Assembly: GCA_027309085.1 (NCBI GenBank)
Contig: DAIDDL010000033.1
Location: 1-46,820 of the forward strand
Origin: Sulfobacillus sp.
Lineage (GTDB): Bacteria > Bacillota > Sulfobacillia > Sulfobacillales > Sulfobacillaceae
Direction of reading: 5' to 3'
DNA: 46,820 bases
Below are positions 25,159 through 33,547 of this stretch, in pieces. The notes beneath the pieces are model-generated. The model was not told the DNA's origin and did no database searches. It worked only from the letters and a program-made list of their open reading frames with translations. A program made the translations under genes and the position numbers. Each line of letters opens with the position of its first letter. The first letter of the stretch is position 1.

Positions 25159-25865
25159 GTCTTGAGGACCCCCGCTTCTTGACCCTGCTCATAGCGAAGA
25201 CCAAGAAATCCTGCCTCGGCTAGAGGACGCTCCGCGGCTCGACTACGCTCGATATTCCACCCCTGCGCTGCGGAGAGAAATTCTGTGGGGCCGATGTAAA
25301 GACCGCCCCGCACAGCGGAGGGGAAAGTCCGCAGCAACTGGTCGATGGCTGATTGGGTGAAAAAATGCGCACTGCGGTATACGGACGATGAATGGGTTTT
25401 GGCCCTGTTTTGGTAGTGTTGAGCCCAAGGCCCGCTGGCGTTGATTAAACCGATGACTAGTCGGCCGTCTGGCTTGATTACCCGCAAAGCCTCCTGCAGC
25501 ACGGCTGCGGGATCCAGAACAAACTCCAGAGTGACTTGGAGTAGCCCCCCATTGAAATAAGCGGAGGGATATGGCAAACGCGCCAAATCTGCTTGGATAT
25601 AGCCGGCGGTGCCTTGACTCACGGGCTTCGCGCGCGCTTGTGCCAACATCATTGCGGATTCATCCACACCGGTCATATGACAGCCGTGGGACGCCCAATC
25701 GACCGTGGTGGAACCTGTCCCGCATCCTAGGTCAATCAGGTTTTCCCCTGCTTGGGGATTCATTAATTCCCGAACCAGTTCCCGTTCCACTGCGTCGACA
25801 AATGCACCCAAAGGCGTCTGACAAAAATCATCATAATGTTCTGCCGTTTTATCGAAAAGCGCCAT
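25155..25865 (-). CDS. SAM-dependent methyltransferase, class I
   Basis: A 236-residue Rossmann-type methyltransferase. Motif I is LIDLGCGTGSTT (about residues 45-56), followed by the acidic GVDESAMM, then ADLARLPYPSAYFN and LRVIKPDGRLVIG, in the standard order. The substrate cannot be read from motifs. The ATG at 25865 has AAGGGGGAGG upstream and is preferred over the longer frame from 25952. It is downstream of a cysteine desulfurase and overlaps the truncated MFS gene, so methylation and export of a small thiol or metalloid compound is a plausible but unproven role. Confidence 0.9.
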   Translation of the reverse strand: MALFDKTAEHYDDFCQTPLGAFVDAVERELVRELMNPQAGENLIDLGCGTGSTTVDWASHGCHMTGVDESAMMLAQARAKPVSQGTAGYIQADLARLPYPSAYFNGGLLQVTLEFVLDPAAVLQEALRVIKPDGRLVIGLINASGPWAQHYQNRAKTHSSSVYRSAHFFTQSAIDQLLRTFPSAVRGGLYIGPTEFLSAAQGWNIERSRAAERPLAEAGFLGLRYEQGQEAGVLKT

Positions 25866-25968
25866 CGTGATATTCCTCCCCCTTGTTTGGTTCAACCATC
25901 TCTGGTCAGCGCACGGCGACTCCAACAGGCTCGGTGTGACTAGAAGGGACAATGGCGACCAGAAATTT

Positions 25969-27135
25969 TCACCATCCAGGAGCGGGCATCTGCAGTACTG
26001 GAATCAGCGATTGGCTAGCAATAGTCAACTCAGCCCGAGTAGTGCTTCTCCCCAGACTCAGCCGCACCAGTCCGCGAGCCAGGTCAGGGGCAATTCCCAT
26101 GGCGCGCAGCACGGGAGAGCCTGTATCAGAAGAATGATGGCACGCTGACCCAGTACCGGCCCGGATGGCGGAACATGCTGCAAGGACGGATGCCCCTGGC
26201 CAGCGGGGATGGGCTAGTGCCAAGGTATTGGGAAGACGGAGCGCCTCTTGCCCGAAGACGCGCAGTTCGGGGATGCTCTTCAATAAGCGGTCTTCCAACG
26301 CATCGCGCAATGCGGCTTGCTGCAAAGGCCCGCTGCTTGCCAGCCAATCTTGGGCCAGTCTCGCCGCCGTCCCCAGTCCAGCTATTAGTGCCACTGGCTC
26401 TGTTCCACTCCGGTGTCCGCGCTCCTGGCCGCCTCCGGTTAGGAACGGGGGAAGGGGAAGTCCCTGGCGGATATACAGGGCTCCTATTCCCTTGGGCGCA
26501 TACAATTTGTGCCCTGCGACCGTTAAGAGATCGACTCCGAGAGCTTCTGCATCAACGGAAATCTTCCCCACTGCCTGGGCCGCGTCGGTGTGCACCCAGG
26601 CGCCAGCCGCGTGCGCTAAGCGTGCGATCTCAGCTACGGGCTGCAGGGTGCCGATTTCGTTGTTGGCGAGCATGACGCTGACCAATGCTGTGCGGTCATC
26701 AAGCGCCTCCCTCAACGCGTCAAGACGGAGCACTCCCTGAGTGTCCGCAGGGATGGTGACAATGTCGGCACCAAGGTGCTGCAAGTCCAAAGCTGTCTCC
26801 AGCACTGCCGGATGTTCGATGGCGGAGATAAGAATGCGGCGGCGAGTCGACTGCCAGTATGTCCAGGCCCCGCGCAGAGCCATGTTGTTGCTTTCTGTGC
26901 CGCCGCTGGTAAAGATGATGCGGGCGGGATCCGTACCGAGAAGAGCGGCCAAAGCAGCCCGCCCGTTATCAACAGCCTTGCGTGCCGCCATAGCTTCGGG
27001 ATAGGACGAGGAGGGATTGAAAAAGTGCTCACTCCAATACGGGGTCATCGCTGCCACCACCTCAGGCAAAGCCGGTGTCGTGGCATTGCAATCTAAATAA
27101 ATAGGCATATCCTTCACGGTGTTCTCAGAAATCAT
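25969..27135 (-). CDS. Cysteine desulfurase, NifS/IscS-like
   Basis: A PLP enzyme that takes sulfur from cysteine as a persulfide. The 388-residue protein starts MISENTVKDMPIYLDCNATTP with AGAGG 6 bases upstream of 27135. It has SGGTESNN (PLP phosphate), VHTDAAQAVGK, the PLP lysine in VAGHKLYAPKG, and the catalytic cysteine in GTGSACHHSSDTGSP. This arrangement is that of group I enzymes. No scaffold (iscU or sufU) is adjacent. The neighbours (SQR-like flavoprotein, DsrE-like protein and rhodanese-regulator) suggest persulfide metabolism more than iron-sulfur assembly. It could also supply sulfur for ThiS. Confidence 0.93.
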   Translation of the reverse strand: MISENTVKDMPIYLDCNATTPALPEVVAAMTPYWSEHFFNPSSSYPEAMAARKAVDNGRAALAALLGTDPARIIFTSGGTESNNMALRGAWTYWQSTRRRILISAIEHPAVLETALDLQHLGADIVTIPADTQGVLRLDALREALDDRTALVSVMLANNEIGTLQPVAEIARLAHAAGAWVHTDAAQAVGKISVDAEALGVDLLTVAGHKLYAPKGIGALYIRQGLPLPPFLTGGGQERGHRSGTEPVALIAGLGTAARLAQDWLASSGPLQQAALRDALEDRLLKSIPELRVFGQEALRLPNTLALAHPRWPGASVLAACSAIRAGTGSACHHSSDTGSPVLRAMGIAPDLARGLVRLSLGRSTTRAELTIASQSLIPVLQMPAPGW

Positions 27136-27234
27136 CTTTGACCTCTTTCCTGAATGGTAGGGATCCCACGATGCTCCGTGGTGAGGGCCGCCACATGAAA
27201 ACCTTCGTGCTGAGATCATCCCGCAAAAGGGCAC

Positions 27235-28383
27235 CTACCACCATTGCGCCCACCAGTGACGCTCAAATGCCACCTTGCCCGCATGCCAGTGCCGTCCCGC
27301 TTTGTAGGCGTGAATTGCGGGCATCGGCTCCCCGTAGAAGTTTCCCCGAGCCAAGCCAGCAATGCCTCCTCCCATTTCAATAAAACACTCGCCGACGCCG
27401 TTGAAGACGCTGGCGGACCCCCGTCCAGTGAGTCTTTGAGCGATGATCTCTGCGGCCACTTCACCTTGACGGTAAGCGAACACGCCAGCTTTGGGTAGCG
27501 GTTTGCCGAGAGAAAGAGGGATCTCTGTAACGTCCCCGATGGCAAACACGTTGGTGGTTGAAGTTTCCAGCGTGTGGCGATTGACCTTGATCCAGCCATC
27601 CGCGCGGGCCAAGCCCGCATCGACCACCACCTTGGGAGCCCGGTGTGGCGGCACATAAGCCAAGAGGTCATAGGGGAGCTCGGTTTCATCAGCAAATGTC
27701 AATTGGGAGGCCTCGGTGTTAACGCGGACTGCGAGTTGACGAGGATGATAAGAGATCTGGCGGCTCGCCAGGGCGTCAAGAACCGATTGACTCACGACTG
27801 GTCCGGCGACGCCCATAGGGGATGGCTCGGCGGCCCACAGGCTGACATCAACCTGGTCGCGTCGGCGCCTTTTACGGAGGTATCCATCGATCAGCATGGC
27901 GGCCTCATAAGGAGCCGCCGGACACTTGAACGGCACTCGGCTGATTAAGACCACGATGCGTCCTTGGGTTATGGTTTGGAGGTCTCGCCAGATGGCCTGG
28001 GCCCCATCGACTTGATAGAAATTTCCTGGGACATTCTCCAAACCGGGGACCCCGGCAGGGTCCAATTCCGCCCCCAAGGCGATAATCAGCGCGTCCCCCT
28101 CCCACCGCGCATTTCCTGCGACGACGGTTTTGGTTGAGGGATCTAAGGAGGTAATTGGTGCCTCGATTATGTGAATACCTTGATCGCGGAGGGTGCCTAA
28201 AGGGCGGACCACCTGCTTGGCATCCCGGGTTCCGGTCATGACCCACAATAGCGACGGCCAAAATGTGTGCACCGCATGGTGGTCAAACACCACAATCTCA
28301 TCGGAATCGGGCAACAGCCTCCGCAACCGGTGAGCCGCTGCCAACCCTCCCACGCCTGCTCCAGCAATGAGTACCCGGGCCAT
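27235..28383 (-). CDS. SQR/flavocytochrome-like FAD oxidoreductase
   Basis: A 382-residue pyridine-nucleotide-disulfide-type flavoprotein. It opens with the FAD fold (VLIAGAGVGGLAAAHRL). It then has VPFKCPAAPYEAAML, in which the cysteine corresponds to an active-site cysteine of sulfide:quinone reductases, and the second FAD motif NVFAIGDVTEI. It probably oxidises sulfide or a persulfide and passes electrons to quinone at the membrane. Canonical SQR uses two or three cysteines. Here only the one in FKCPAAP and one in GVGECFIE are placed to act, so a related enzyme type is possible. AAGGAGGG precedes the ATG at 28383. Confidence 0.85.
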   Translation of the reverse strand: MARVLIAGAGVGGLAAAHRLRRLLPDSDEIVVFDHHAVHTFWPSLLWVMTGTRDAKQVVRPLGTLRDQGIHIIEAPITSLDPSTKTVVAGNARWEGDALIIALGAELDPAGVPGLENVPGNFYQVDGAQAIWRDLQTITQGRIVVLISRVPFKCPAAPYEAAMLIDGYLRKRRRRDQVDVSLWAAEPSPMGVAGPVVSQSVLDALASRQISYHPRQLAVRVNTEASQLTFADETELPYDLLAYVPPHRAPKVVVDAGLARADGWIKVNRHTLETSTTNVFAIGDVTEIPLSLGKPLPKAGVFAYRQGEVAAEIIAQRLTGRGSASVFNGVGECFIEMGGGIAGLARGNFYGEPMPAIHAYKAGRHWHAGKVAFERHWWAQWW

Positions 28384-28405
28384 AAAATCCCTCCTTAAAT
28401 TGATC

Positions 28406-28756
28406 TTAATACACGATGACTTTGTCGGCCCAAAGCGTCCATGCGCTCAGTTCTTCCATCGTGCTCCGGTGCACGCCAGGGACGAGGGCCGCTTCGCTCA
28501 GTGCCCGCGCATCCATACAGGTGCCACAAGCCGCTGCCTCAACACCATGGTGGAGGGCGATTCTGATCATCCGTTCGAGATTGTAGTATCCTTGCGGAAC
28601 AATCTGGCCCTGGCGTGCGCCCTGCACGGCGTCAGCCATGAAGAACATCCTGATCATGGTCTCAGAATGTTTCGCCACGGCGTTGACGTGGCGCAGAGCG
28701 TTGTAGGTGCGTTCCGTGCCGTACGGGGGATCGTTCATAATAAACAGCAGCTGCAT
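28406..28756 (-). CDS. DsrE-family sulfur-carrier protein
   Basis: A 116-residue DsrE/F-like protein. It starts MQLLFIMNDPPYGTERTYN behind GAGGAGG, with the fold's conserved glycine-rich turn. The cysteine-containing loop AAACGTCMDARAL holds the probable persulfide-carrying cysteine. Such proteins move sulfane sulfur between rhodanese, TusA-like and oxidising enzymes in the cytosol. It lies 22 bases before the SQR-like gene and 198 bases after the ArsR-rhodanese gene. The longer open frame from 28948 has no support. Confidence 0.88.
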   Translation of the reverse strand: MQLLFIMNDPPYGTERTYNALRHVNAVAKHSETMIRMFFMADAVQGARQGQIVPQGYYNLERMIRIALHHGVEAAACGTCMDARALSEAALVPGVHRSTMEELSAWTLWADKVIVY

Positions 28757-28954
28757 AAGGCCAGCCTCCTCGTTTTCTGTGATGTGGTGCAAAACAGCAG
28801 GGCAGGAAGATTCGTAAACCCTGCGCATCACGGTTTTCCGCTCCCGTTTACAGCGAATAGCATGGCGGGCGGGAAAAATCCGATATTTGAAATGAAGTAT
28901 GCACATTTGCCGGGTCGACAACTGATGTGCTTGCCCTAGCCCGATCACGGCGTC

Positions 28955-29632
28955 TCAGGCGAGATCTTGTCCTTGCGACACCGGAAGCCCCTGGGCGCGC
29001 CAATCGGATACTCCCTCGGCCAGGCGGATTGTCTGGAATCCGTGCTGTTGCAACACCTCCACGGCATGCAGGGCTAGAACGCAATATGGTCCCCGGCAGT
29101 AAGCTACTACTGTGCGGTCGCGCGGCAGTTCCGCTAGGTGCTCGACCAACTCCTCCAAGGGCAGGGACCATGCTCCAGGCCAGTGTCCCGCTGCAAACTC
29201 CTCGGGGGGGCGAACATCCAGGAGCACTAAGTCCTCATCATCCATCCGCCGCTGCAGGCTCCTGGTATCGAGCGGTTCCAGGGCCTCCCGGTCATGGAGA
29301 AATGTCTCGGTCACGGCCTGCATGTCGGCATAGTAACGTTCCGCCAGTCCCCGCAAACTGCGAAAGAGATCACAAGTGGCGGCGTCGTGAAGATGATAGA
29401 TGCGAGCCGATCCACGGGGTTCCACGCGGACGAGTTGCGCCTCTTTGAGATGCTGCAGATGCTGTGAGGCGCTCCCAACGGACATCGCGCTTTTCCGGGC
29501 TAATGCTTCTACGCTCATCGGGCTCTGGCACAGGAGGTCCAGCAACTCCAATCGGCGGGGGTGCGCTACGGCTCGCCCCACACGCGCAATTTGTTCATAA
29601 ATCGCTTCTTTGAATACCCGGTCCGGATCCAT
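28955..29632 (-). CDS. ArsR-type regulator fused to a rhodanese domain
   Basis: A 225-residue two-domain protein. Residues about 8-95 are an ArsR winged helix (VAHPRRLELLDLLCQSP, then SASQHLQHLKEAQLV). Residues about 115-220 are a rhodanese domain (LLDVRPPEEFAAGHWPGA) with the active loop AYCRGPYC. The rhodanese cysteine could sense or transfer persulfide, coupling sulfane sulfur level to repression of the downstream genes. Such fusions are known, but their ligands are mostly untested. GGAGG lies 7 bases before the ATG at 29632. A TTCTATAGAA palindrome (29657-29666) just upstream is a candidate operator. Confidence 0.9.
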   Translation of the reverse strand: MDPDRVFKEAIYEQIARVGRAVAHPRRLELLDLLCQSPMSVEALARKSAMSVGSASQHLQHLKEAQLVRVEPRGSARIYHLHDAATCDLFRSLRGLAERYYADMQAVTETFLHDREALEPLDTRSLQRRMDDEDLVLLDVRPPEEFAAGHWPGAWSLPLEELVEHLAELPRDRTVVAYCRGPYCVLALHAVEVLQQHGFQTIRLAEGVSDWRAQGLPVSQGQDLA

Positions 29633-29656
29633 CTCTATTCCTCCATAATTCAATGG

Positions 29657-29666
29657 TTCTATAGAA
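29657..29666. promoter_or_regulatory. Palindrome upstream of ArsR-rhodanese gene
   Basis: TTCTATAGAA is a perfect 10-base palindrome 25 bases before the regulator's start in AT-rich DNA. It could be an autoregulatory operator. It is short, so chance occurrence is possible. Confidence 0.35.
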
Positions 29667-29899
29667 TACAGAAATATGGTAGCATGATCGGCAGCGGGCG
29701 TCAATTTCCACTCACTGGAAAAACGGCGCGCGTAGGGAATGTTTGTCACCGGACCAGGCACTGAAAAAAAGACCCGCGGTAAAATGTCAAGCACTATTTT
29801 TTGAACCGGCGGGCGCAAAAAAGGCACAACAACCCTAACCGGTTTTAACAACCAGTTATTGTCAGGGAGGAAATGGTAATGGCCTACCGGGCAACGGTG

Positions 29900-30538
29900 T
29901 TACGCTCCGAATCTCCTTCCATCATAAAGTTGACCTCGGGTCAGCAGCCCGAAGATCACGCCGGTCAGCTTGCGTGCCGTCAGCACCAGCGCCCGCTTGT
30001 GCGGGTGGTGGGCGGCCCCACTGTACTTGCGGATGTAAAACGCTTCAAAAGCCGGGTCGCGCACACGAACCCGGTCGGCCGCTTCGATCAGGTAATACCG
30101 CAAATAGGCATTCCCCGACCGCGTCAGCGGTCGATCTTCGGCGTCCAACGTCCCCGATTGGTGGGCACGCCCAGTCAACCCCGCATATTTCGCGAGGGCA
30201 TCGTCCGAGGGGAACCGGGCAATGGGGCCGATTTCGGCCACAATCCCGGCCCCGTACACGGGCCCGATGCCCGCTACCGAGGTGACGGTTTGAGGGATGG
30301 CCGCCAGATCGCGGGCGATCGCCCGCTCAATCTGCCGGATTTGACTTTCCCAGGTGCGGATGGTGTCCAGATGCATGACCAAACTGAACTGGCGCGCCTC
30401 GGTTTCCTTGGGTCGCAGGCGGAAGGCTTTCTGGGCCAAACGCTGCAAGGTGTGGGCGATATCGTCCGGCGCTTTCAGCGCCGCGCCGCCGATTTCGGCG
30501 ATTTCCTTGGCGACCGTCGCCAAGGGGGTCGTGGCCAA
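29900..30538 (-). pseudogene. IS110-family transposase, C-terminal remnant
   Basis: The 212 residues cover the C-terminal transposase_20 part of an IS110 enzyme (TVTSVAGIGPVYGAGIVAEIG, then LAKYAGLTGRAHQSGT and RPLTRSGNAYLRYYL). The N-terminal RuvC-like DEDD domain, about 180 residues, is missing. Upstream sequence (30539-30600) has a few matching codons in another frame, so the gene is both truncated and shifted. It is not functional. Confidence 0.88.
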
Positions 30539-30645
30539 CCGATCGGGGGTGTACTCAAGGCCTCGTCAAGTACCGCCAAACACTGACGGTGTATCACTTT
30601 TATTCTAGACTGGATTTATTCTAGCGGGCGTGATATCCTGACACT

Positions 30646-32416
30646 ATGCATACGGAATCTGCTCATATTGAGGGAAGAGCTGTCTCGGATTGGCGGACTC
30701 ATTTGGCGGTCCGGCTCATACGTCCCAATGAACGGGATCGGTGGCGGACGTTGATGGCCGCGCATCACTATTTAGGATTCCGCGGCTTGGTGGGCGAAGC
30801 CCTGTATTATGTCGCCTGTCTCGACGACGAGTGGGTCGCTCTCCTCGGATGGACTGCGGCCGCGTGGATGTGTCGGCCGCGCGATCAATGGATCGGATGG
30901 ACTCGCGCTCAGCAATGGGCGCGCCTGCGCTTCGTGGTCAACAACGCTCGCTTTCTAATCTTACCGGGCGTGCATGTGCCCAACCTCGCCTCTAAAACCC
31001 TGGCGCTCAATACTCGACGTTTGGCCACGGATTGGCAGGCGGTGTATGGACATCCCGTCGTGCTGGCCGAAACCTTTGTCGATCCGGCGCGCTTTGCTGG
31101 CACGGCTTACCGCGCCGCGGGATGGCAGTATCTGGGGCAAACCCAAGGGTTTGCCCGCCAATCCCACCATTATGTGTACCACGGCCACCCGAAAGCCCTC
31201 TGGGTCCGCCCGTTGCGCGCGGGCAGTCCTCAGGGTCTGACGGCGCCGCTTCTCCCCCCCACATTACAAGGAGGTGCTCTCACCTTGGTGGATTTTAACG
31301 CCCTGAATTGGGTCGGCCCGGGCGGCCTGCGCGACCGCCTGCACGCGCTCATCGACCCGCGCCATCGGCGCGGGATCCGGCATTCCGTCACCCAAGTGCT
31401 GGTGTTAGCTTTAGCCGCTGTCGTCGCCGGCCAACGCAGCTTTATCGCCATCGGCGACTGGATTCACGATCTGAGCCCGGAACAACGGGCCCTGTTCGGG
31501 TGCCCCCGCTGGGGCCAGACCTTCAAAGTACCCAGTGAGCCGACCGTGCGCCGGGTGCTGCAAAGAATGGATGCCGATGCCTTGGATATGGTGCTGAATC
31601 AGTGGCTCACTGCAGAAGAAGTGCGGGTGGGCGATGCCATCGCCATCGATGGCAAAAGTCTCAGGGGTTCGGCGCACGGCCATCGTAAGCGGCCGGTACA
31701 CCTCTTGTCCGGGTTAGTGCATCGCACGGGGCAAGTGATCGGTCAAGTCGATGTGGACATCAAAACGAACGAGATTCCTAAACTGAAAGATCTGCTCGAG
31801 CCCCTCGACATTGCGGGGGCCATTGTCACCGTCGATGCCCTTCATACGCAAACGGAAACTGCCCGCTACCTGGTGGAGGACAAACAGGCCCATTATGTCA
31901 TGGAAGTGAAAATGAACCAACTTACTCTCTATAAAACCCTGGAGGCTCTCGACCTCGAGGATTTTTCCCCCTCCCGTCCAAACGGACGATAGAGGCCACG
32001 GCCGCATGGAAACGCGTACGGTCCGCACCGCGGCGGTACCCAAGTCTGTCACCTGGCCTCATGCGGGCCAAGTGTTTCGCATTGATCGCCACGTCACGGA
32101 CCTCCCCGGGGAGAATCCCCGGGATGAAACGGCCTACGGTATCATCGATCTGGGCCCCCAAGTCGCCGATGCGACACGCATCGACACGCTCGTGCGCGGC
32201 CATTGGGGCATTGAAACGCGTCTGCATTACGTCCGCGACATGACCTACGATGAGGACCGCTCACAAGTGCGTACCGGGAATGGACCGCGCGCGATGGCCA
32301 TCCTGCGCAATACCGCCACTGGGCTACTCCGGCGTCTGCAGTTACCCAACATTCAACGGGCTGTCAATCACTTACAGCGCCGACCGGACCAGGTGGCCAC
32401 GCTCCTCTTGAGCTGA
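30646..32416 (+). pseudogene. DruA-domain/ISAs1 transposase fusion, frameshifted
   Basis: The first frame (30646-31992, 448 residues) begins with a DUF4338/DruA-like domain of about 200 residues (ERDRWRTLMAAHHYLGFRG, LPGVHVPNLASKTLA, VLAETFVDPARFAGTAYRAAGW). A standard ISAs1 transposase follows (RRGIRHSVTQVLVLAL, IAIDGKSLRGS, and a following VTVDALHTQTETA). The second frame (to 32416) continues it with RIDTLVRGHWGIETRLHYVRD. The shift is near 31965-31980 in a run of five T then five C residues. Correcting one base restores GHGRMETRTV. DruA domains attached to ISAs1 transposases are known. The gene is probably dead unless the shift is an error or programmed. Confidence 0.88.
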
Positions 32417-32577
32417 CGGCTCCTCCTGGGCCCACACGCACCAACCCGGTCATAGACCCGGTTACCCCCCGTTTGCGCGAGGATTATATCTGACCTCTGG
32501 AAACCTGCCTCGCGTACCCCCCGGTGAACATTTAACGGCACATCGGCTTTCACGTAATTTTCACACTAATACTTTGA
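32417..32577. other. Spacer between transposon remnants
   Basis: No gene is visible in the 160 bases between the ISAs1-type and IS1595-type remnants. The repeated ACCCGGT motif near 32444-32463 may be part of an IS end. Confidence 0.4.
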
Positions 32578-32877
32578 CGTTACCTTTGGACCGCCCCGGT
32601 CTATGAATGTGCCCAGTGTCACCATCAAACCTCGGTCACCGCTGGGACGCTCTTTCATCGCACCAAAGTGGCCTTGCGCCTCTGGTTTATGGCGATCTTC
32701 ATGGTTGGGGTCGATAAAGGCGGCAAGTCGGCCCTCGCGTTAAGCCGTGAATTAGGCCTGTCCTATGTGACGGTCTTGGTGTTGCATCATAAAATTCAGC
32801 ACGCCATGGCGGAATCAGCCACGGGCCCGGCAAGCAAGGCCGGGGCACGGACCAAGATCCGGTCATCGTGGGCGTGA
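32578..32877 (+). pseudogene. IS1595-family transposase fragment
   Basis: About 100 codons of an IS1595-type transposase: a zinc-binding CAQCHHQTSVTAGTLFH, then the family's KVALRLWFMAIF and LGLSYVTVLVLHHKI segments. The frame stops at 32877. In another frame the following bases (to about 32912) read DPVIVGVSLDAKGHQ, a continuation after an internal deletion and shift. The MITE-like repeat begins there, so the rest of the catalytic domain is gone. Confidence 0.8.
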
Positions 32878-32911
32878 GTCTTGATGCGAAGGGACACCAG
32901 CGCCTATGTCT

Positions 32912-33068
32912 TTCATGCATCCCCAGATAAGTCAGGTGGGACCCTTCTAATGGAGAACATAGAGTAAAACTGGTGGCTACAGCGCTCCGAACGGGCGGTA
33001 ATTCTTCGGAATTTCGCGAGAAGTGCGGTGCGTTTCCCTGCTGCCTGACTTATCTGGGGATGCATGAA
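32912..33068. mobile_element. MITE-like palindromic repeat, copy 1
   Basis: A 157-base unit with perfect 25-base terminal inverted repeats beginning TTCATGCATCCCCAGATAAG. A second copy at 45610-45763 differs at about 7 positions. It has no coding capacity. An inner CCGAA/TTCGG pair adds structure. It sits at the broken end of the IS1595 fragment. Confidence 0.88.
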
Positions 33069-33547
33069 GTTTTTTCCCGCTCTTTGCACCGCGTCCAACA
33101 AGGCCCCCCTGCACAGTTTAAATCCGGCCGTGGTCCCGAATGTCGTAAAACTGGATCAGGTATGATTTTTCCATCAATCCATCAGGTGTCTGATAAGAAG
33201 GAGTTGCACGTTGCACACGACATACGACAAGCTCTCGTTCTGAAGGCGATAATCTTGGAAGAGGGCGGTCTCGCATGGATGGATGCGTCTTCCAATCTTT
33301 CTTGTTCTTGTGGTGTCGATTTCTCAATAACGTAAGTGACGAACCCGGTGGTCCCGTCTTTATCCATTCAGGTCAGGGGCTCGGCTACCATGATAGAACA
33401 GCGCCGCAGGCCAACAAGCGGCGCTGTTCTATGTTTGCTTCCAGCCGGGTGCTGGGCCCCCGCAGATGGGGGCTCAGCAAGTCAGCCGTGGGTACGATCT
33501 GCTGGGGTATGATACCCGGATTCCGCTGACCACACATGAACCGGCAT
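33069..33547. other. Gene-free interval
   Basis: I find no supported gene. Short minus-strand ORFs (33118-33327 and 33182-33367) lack ribosome binding sites and could be pieces of one decayed gene, since both overlap in different frames. The interval ends with the strong hairpin at 33393-33432. Confidence 0.5.
33393..33432. terminator. Perfect 15-bp hairpin, terminator-like
   Basis: ATAGAACAGCGCCGC (33393-33407) pairs exactly with 33418-33432 around a 10-base loop. The + strand continues GTTTGCTT, and on the minus strand there is no T run. It could end transcription from either side. It lies 115 bases after the pabBC stop on that gene's strand. Confidence 0.55.
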
